Source: Collinsella sp. zg1085
GTDB taxonomy: Bacteria; Actinomycetota; Coriobacteriia; Coriobacteriales; Coriobacteriaceae
DNA length: 64,000 nt
Assembly (NCBI RefSeq): GCF_018889955.1
Contig: NZ_CP076545.1
Coordinates: 434,001 to 498,000 of the forward strand
Reading direction: 5' to 3'
How positions within the stretch are numbered: the first letter of the stretch is position 1; each line of letters opens with the position of its first letter. Both the position numbers and the translations under genes were made by a program. Shown here piece after piece: positions 60,294 through 64,000 of this stretch. The notes beneath the pieces were generated by a model that ran no database searches, was not told the DNA's origin, and was given only the letters and a program-made list of their open reading frames with translations.

Positions 60294-61223
60294 ATGACCT
60301 TTGTCCAGCTAAAATATGTACTTGCAATTGCCTGTGAAGGCTCGATGAGTCGTGCTGCTAAGGCGTTGTTTATTTCTCAGCCATCGCTTTCAAATGCCGT
60401 GCAAGAGCTTGAGTCTGAACTGGGAATTACGCTGTTTCATCGCACCACAACAGGTGTGGTTGTTACTACTGACGGTGCTGAGTTTTTGCGATATGCCCAC
60501 CAGGTTATTGAACAGACCAAGCTAATTGAGGAGCGCTATTTTGGTAGCGCTCCCATTAAGCATCAGTTTTGTGTGTCGACGCAGCACTATTCGTTTGCGG
60601 TTGAAGCCTTTGTCGAGTTAATTCGGCAGCTCGGTGGTCCAGAATACGACTTTCGTTTACGAGAAACACAGACCTTTGAGATTATCGAGGATGTAGCAGC
60701 TCTTCGCTCTGAGGTGGGCGTGCTCTACCTCAACGACTTTAATCGTAGTGTGATAGAAAAATGCCTCGCTGATAATGAGCTTATCTTTACCCAGCTGTTT
60801 GTTGCAAAGCCACATGTCTTTGTTGGAGCACATTCGCCTTTAGCAGGTCTACCTTCCGTAACGCTTCATGATTTGGCACCATTTCCGCGACTTTCGTATG
60901 AGCAGGGTGATGAGCATAATGCCTTTTATTTTGCTGAGGAGTTGCAGAGCACGCGGGAGAGCGCGAAAGATATTTTGGTGCGTGACCGTGCAACCTTGTT
61001 TAATCTCATGTTGGGGCTAGACGGTTATACAATAAGCAGTGGGGTCATTAATGCAGAGCTTAACGGGCCACAGATTGTTGCAGTTCCTCTGGATGTGGAT
61101 GATGCCATGGAAATTGGCTACATCACGCATACTCGGGTGGCGCCGGGTGTCTTTGCCGAGCGCTATATTGCAGAACTCAAACGATGTGCCGATGCCGCTC
61201 GTCAATCAGGGATTGCGCAATAG
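60294..61223 (+). CDS. LysR family transcriptional regulator
   Basis: A 309-residue LysR-type regulator. The winged helix is residues 1-62, with GSMSRAAKALFISQPSLSNAVQELESELGI, given here in overlapping parts: AAKALFISQPSLSNAVQELE is the recognition segment. An effector-binding periplasmic-protein-like domain follows (about 90-300). It lies before the MetE-like gene on the same strand, which it may control, although LysR genes are more often divergent from their targets. The 8-bp repeat at 61217-61248 runs across its stop codon. Confidence 0.9.
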   Translation: MTFVQLKYVLAIACEGSMSRAAKALFISQPSLSNAVQELESELGITLFHRTTTGVVVTTDGAEFLRYAHQVIEQTKLIEERYFGSAPIKHQFCVSTQHYSFAVEAFVELIRQLGGPEYDFRLRETQTFEIIEDVAALRSEVGVLYLNDFNRSVIEKCLADNELIFTQLFVAKPHVFVGAHSPLAGLPSVTLHDLAPFPRLSYEQGDEHNAFYFAEELQSTRESAKDILVRDRATLFNLMLGLDGYTISSGVINAELNGPQIVAVPLDVDDAMEIGYITHTRVAPGVFAERYIAELKRCADAARQSGIAQ

Positions 61224-61248
61224 GGCAATAGAGCAATAGGGCAATTGG
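61217..61248 (+). repeat. 8-bp tandem repeat at the LysR stop
   Basis: Four units GCAATAGG, GCAATAGA, GCAATAGG and GCAATTGG span the end of the LysR gene. The unit shares GGGCAAT with the iteron core of the large repeat elements, possibly by chance. Confidence 0.7.
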
Positions 61249-61432
61249 GTCTGAACGCGTTTTGCTTTTCGGGGCTTTCTTAGACTGCTCTATCTACCTC
61301 GTATTATAGAGAAAAGCTATAGCCCATAATTACTACTTTGTATTTCCCGTATTGAGTATGTCTTGCTACGATGCTGCGCAGTGTTAAAACGTATGCCTCT
61401 AGCAGGTATGGATAGATACAGGAGAAGATGCA

Positions 61433-62548
61433 ATGGCAGATGTACATGCACCGTTTCGTTTTGATTATGTAGGCAGTTTTTTGCGCCCTGATGTGCTCAA
61501 GCAAGCGCGTGCTGACGCTGAAGCAGGTCTTTTGAGTGCCGAGCAGCTGCGAGTGGTTGAAGACGTTTGCATTCGCGATTTGGTAAAAAAGCAGCAATCA
61601 GCAGGCTATGCGGTAATTACTGATGGCGAGTTTCGTCGGAGCTATTGGCATCTCGACTTCATGTGGGGCTTAAACGGGATTGAGCACCTTGAACTCGACC
61701 ACGGGTATTTTTTCCATGGCGAAGAAACAACACATGGTTCAGCTGAAGTTTCAGGCAAAATCAGCGGAGAGCATCATCCCTTTGTTGAGGACTTCAAGTT
61801 TGTTCAGGCGCTTTGTGATGAGCATACCGTTGCAAAGCAGTGTATTCCCGCGCCAGCACAGACTCTCGCCGAGCTGTTTCGTGAGGATAATGGCATTACT
61901 ACGCGCAAGTTTTATCCTAGTGACGATGAGCTTATTCATGATTTAGCCGCTGCGTATCACACAGTTATTCTCGATTTGTATGAGGCGGGCTGCCGCAATA
62001 TTCAGCTTGACGATTGCACTTGGGGCATGCTGGTTGATGATGGCTATTGGGCACATAAGATGAACGAGGGCGTAAGCTTTGAGGAGGAGGCTGAGCGTTT
62101 CTTGACGGTCAATAATTTGGCGCTTGAGAATTTACCTCAAGATTTGACGGTTACCACACATGTTTGTCGCGGAAACTATCACTCAACCTACGCATGCACC
62201 GGTCCTTATGACCGTGTTGCCCCATATTTGTTTGCTCGAGAGCGGGTTGATGCATTCTACCTTGAGTTTGATGATGAGCGCTCAGGTGGCTTTGAGTGCT
62301 TAGCCGAGCTTCCCACTGATAAGAAGGTGGTTCTTGGTCTTGTAACATCTAAGCGTCCAGAACTTGAGAGTGCTGAGCTCATAAAGGCGCGGGTTGCAGA
62401 AGCTGCTGCTTTTGTTGATAGGGAACGCCTATATCTATCACCTCAGTGTGGTTTTGCGTCTTGTGAGATTGGCAATAAGTTAAGCGAGGCTGAACAGTGG
62501 GCTAAGCTGGCACATGTTCGCGCACTTGCAGAGGAAATTTGGGCATAG
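61433..62548 (+). CDS. MetE-like methyltransferase (C-terminal domain type, YxjG/YxjH-like)
   Basis: A 371-residue protein matching the catalytic barrel of cobalamin-independent methionine synthase without the N-terminal half. Family marks: DYVGSFLRPDVLKQARAD near the start, VITDGEFRRSYWHLDFMW, NIQLDDCTWGMLVDD, TTHVCRGNYHSTYA (zinc His/Cys) and LYLSPQCGFASCE (zinc Cys). Short MetE-like proteins transfer methyl groups to homocysteine from donors that are poorly known. In firmicutes they are under SAM or methionine control, but no S-box was seen here. AGGAGA lies before the ATG. A LysR gene upstream may regulate it. Confidence 0.88.
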   Translation: MADVHAPFRFDYVGSFLRPDVLKQARADAEAGLLSAEQLRVVEDVCIRDLVKKQQSAGYAVITDGEFRRSYWHLDFMWGLNGIEHLELDHGYFFHGEETTHGSAEVSGKISGEHHPFVEDFKFVQALCDEHTVAKQCIPAPAQTLAELFREDNGITTRKFYPSDDELIHDLAAAYHTVILDLYEAGCRNIQLDDCTWGMLVDDGYWAHKMNEGVSFEEEAERFLTVNNLALENLPQDLTVTTHVCRGNYHSTYACTGPYDRVAPYLFARERVDAFYLEFDDERSGGFECLAELPTDKKVVLGLVTSKRPELESAELIKARVAEAAAFVDRERLYLSPQCGFASCEIGNKLSEAEQWAKLAHVRALAEEIWA

Positions 62549-62691
62549 CGTTTTTGCGTGTGCACGGTTTTTGCGCGGTAAGTAGCGGGCTTATTTGCGT
62601 GTGTTGCTGCGGTAGCTGATGCGTGTTTGTAGTTGCGCGTCTGAGCGTGTATTGGCACTTGAGCTGCTTGTGCCGTGCTTGCAATGTCATA

Positions 62692-62735
62692 CAAGGGGAT
62701 GGGTAGTGTGGTGCTACGCATTCCCTTGTTTTGTT
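62692..62735 (+). terminator. Strong terminator after the MetE-like gene
   Basis: A 15-position stem with one mismatch, CAAGGGGATGGGTAG against CTACGCATTCCCTTG, followed by TTTTGTTT, about 145 bp past the stop. Confidence 0.75.
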
Positions 62736-62856
62736 TGAGCAGCGTGTGTTTAACGGGCTGTGGGTTTTATTCGTGAGATTCGCTCACCTGATGCTTTTTT
62801 AACGAGAAAACTTACATGTAGTGAAGTCTGTTACTTAAATGATAGATGTGCTTTTT

Positions 62857-63225
62857 GACAGAAATGGGCAATCTGACACTAAAGAACCCCCGAGGGTTGG
62901 TAGTTATTTTATAAAACTGCAGGTAGATGAGTTGCATATAAAAACCCAATAGGGGGTTAATTACCAAATTGCCCGTTTTTGTCAGAATTTAGTGCCAGAT
63001 TGCCCATTTCTGTCAAAAGTACTGGCAGCAGTACCACCACATTGCCTGTTCTGCCAAAATCGATACATCAATCTATCACCGCATTGCCCGTTTCAACCAA
63101 CAGCATTAACAGCTGCCTTACCGGATTGCTCGTTTCAACCAACAGCATTAACAGCTGCCTCATCGGATTATCCGTTTCCACCAAAACAGGTAGCGGCCGT
63201 ATCACCCACATTGCCCGCCTCCACC
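62857..63225. repeat. Hairpin/iteron element, locus 2
   Basis: Mirror-oriented homologue of locus 1. Left arm GACAGAAATGGGCAATCTGA (62857-62876) pairs with CCAAATTGCCCGTTTTTGTC (62964-62983). Inside, AACCCCC (62885-62891) faces GGGGGTT (62952-62958) around TTTTATAAAAC. To the right lie six more inverted-orientation copies of the core ATTGCCCGTTTC at 62995, 63037, 63079, 63121, 63163 and 63206, with a period of 42-43 bp after a first step of 31. Two neighbouring units share AACAGCATTAACAGCTGCC. Open frames through it are shadows of the repeat. Confidence 0.85.
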
Positions 63226-63240
63226 AAAACTGCTGCCAGC

Positions 63241-63613
63241 CGCTTGCTTATGGCTTGGCTCAATTGGTTGCCACTTAGCAAGCACTGTTAAAAAACTTTG
63301 GTGACGGAATCAGGCTACCCATAAATGACTTGCCAATCGTTATTAGTCAAATTAGGGGTGCTACAAAAATATTCCATAGTTGAGCTTGTGGAAAACTATA
63401 TGCTCAACTTATGTAAAAAATAACAATTGTTAGATTTCTTTACTCAAAATATAGCCTCTGAACTGTAGTGGAGTTTTGGAGTAGCTACACGTGAGATTCA
63501 ACGAAGATGTTGAGAAGATTTAGGCTAGATTGTTGAGCAGTTTTCCACCGATGAACTGCGTATATGTAAAACTTTAGTTCGCTTTTTTCGTTCTAATTTG
63601 CGATGCTCTCTAC
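63241..63613. other. AT-rich intergenic region before the last gene
   Basis: About 370 bp, more AT-rich than average. It holds two weak DnaA-box-like words (TGTGGAAAA near 63390 and TTTTCCACC near 63541), which are not convincing as an origin. The leader TTCGCTTTTTTCGTTCTAA precedes the partial gene; no strong ribosome site is visible. Confidence 0.4.
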
Positions 63614-64000
63614 ATGAGACTTTGTATTTCACATCAAACGGCGCGCGCCTGGTATCGGCTGAAGGATTATCCGGCAGCCTCATTGTTAGTGCCCAATCAA
63701 GCTCAAGCGCTTCAAGACTTTAAGGTTGTCCATGACGATGTAGCACAAGCACAGAGAGTGCTTGCTGCATATGGATTGCCACAACAAGACTATATGCCCT
63801 TGCATATTTTAGTGCCGAGTACACAAGCTCGTTTGCGTACTCCTCATCTAAGTTGTCATGTATGTTCGCAGGCATTGCCGGCTCAAAGTCTGCAGGTTTT
63901 TGAACACCTAATGGTTCCAACGGCACCCTTGCTTGCGGTGCAGTCATCTCAAGATTTTAGTTTCCTTGAACTCGTTGAATATTTTTATGAACTGTGTGGA
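63614..64000 (+). CDS. Partial hypothetical protein (3' truncated), possible Coriobacteriia-type AbiEi/endonuclease-like family
   Basis: An open frame from ATG 63614 to the window edge gives 129 residues without a stop. It begins MRLCISHQTARAWYRLKDYP and contains HLSCHVCSQALPA (CxxC pair) and SSQDFSFLELVEYFYELCG. The last segment resembles a common ending pattern (SPE-x-x-F-L-x-L-A...ELCG) in Coriobacteriia proteins that I recall as AbiEi-like or Vsr-endonuclease-like hypotheticals, but this is from memory and is weak. The codon use looks natural. The rest of the protein lies outside the window. Confidence 0.5.
   Translation, partial: MRLCISHQTARAWYRLKDYPAASLLVPNQAQALQDFKVVHDDVAQAQRVLAAYGLPQQDYMPLHILVPSTQARLRTPHLSCHVCSQALPAQSLQVFEHLMVPTAPLLAVQSSQDFSFLELVEYFYELCG

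Noticed and set aside
61224-61432. S-box or other SAM riboswitch before the MetE-like gene
   Set aside because: The 210-bp interval shows no recognisable riboswitch core or terminator stem.
62979-63291. Two overlapping 99-residue open frames with repeated peptides
   Set aside because: They are translations of the 42-bp iterons in two frames. The homologous array at 45.8-46.1 kb has steps that break any frame, and neither frame has a convincing ribosome site.
63380-63550. Origin of replication with DnaA boxes
   Set aside because: Only two words with one or two mismatches to the box, and no dnaA, dnaN or dense cluster.

Overview
The window looks like the core chromosome of a mid-GC Gram-positive actinobacterium of class Coriobacteriia, most likely Atopobiaceae (Atopobium/Lancefieldella/Olsenella type). 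This rests on gene content and protein style; there is no 16S gene here, so the placement is an inference. Most genes lie on the + strand in housekeeping operons. The accessory content is a dlt operon, one large LPXTG surface protein, a sugar PTS cluster and several non-coding repeat elements.

Layout. 0-4.7 kb: the 3' part of an AddB-like nuclease gene and a complete addA (double-strand break repair). 4.8-9.4 kb: a dlt operon (dltA-B-C, a small DltX-like gene, dltD) for D-alanylation of teichoic acids. 9.4-14.3 kb: an M20 amidohydrolase, a U32/RlhA-type protein and a DUF554 membrane protein. 14.7-20.2 kb: HAD phosphatase, murI, rph, rdgB, dtd, veg and ispE. 20.2-27.4 kb: tRNA-Pro, tatA, greA, a lysS fused to a tRNA-binding domain, a free-standing B3/4 protein and clpC. 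27.5-33.1 kb: disA-ispD-ispF-cysS-rlmB-yacP in one tight operon. 33.1-43.4 kb: a 203-bp tandem repeat beside tRNA-Thr, then tRNA-Tyr/Thr/Met-tuf, the surface protein gene, rpmG, tRNA-Trp, secE, nusG, rplK and rplA. Apart from the tRNA/tuf and surface protein insertions, clpC-disA-ispD-ispF-cysS-rlmB-yacP-rpmG-secE-nusG-rplKA follows the gene order of Bacillus subtilis. 43.6-45.7 kb: a HelD-type RNA polymerase motor.

45.8-63.2 kb: a segment bracketed by two related, mirror-oriented repeat elements. Each has a long hairpin core of about 125 bp with a one-sided array of 31-43-bp repeats pointing away from the segment. Inside lie a nitroreductase/ferredoxin pair, a membrane zinc-ribbon protein, a divergent sugar cluster (kinase, AEC transporter and a membrane protein against PTS IIB-IIC, class II aldolase, Fe-alcohol dehydrogenase and PTS IIA), asnS, a cysteine hydrolase, a SEC-C methionine aminopeptidase, a LysR regulator and a MetE-like methyltransferase. 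The window ends in a truncated gene of a poorly described family.

The points most worth following up are the paired hairpin/iteron elements, the structured 203-bp tRNA-Thr repeat, the DltX-like gene in an unusual position, the surface protein inserted into the tuf-rpmG interval, and the proposed ketose-1-phosphate cleavage cassette. No CRISPR array, insertion sequence, prophage or rRNA gene was seen.
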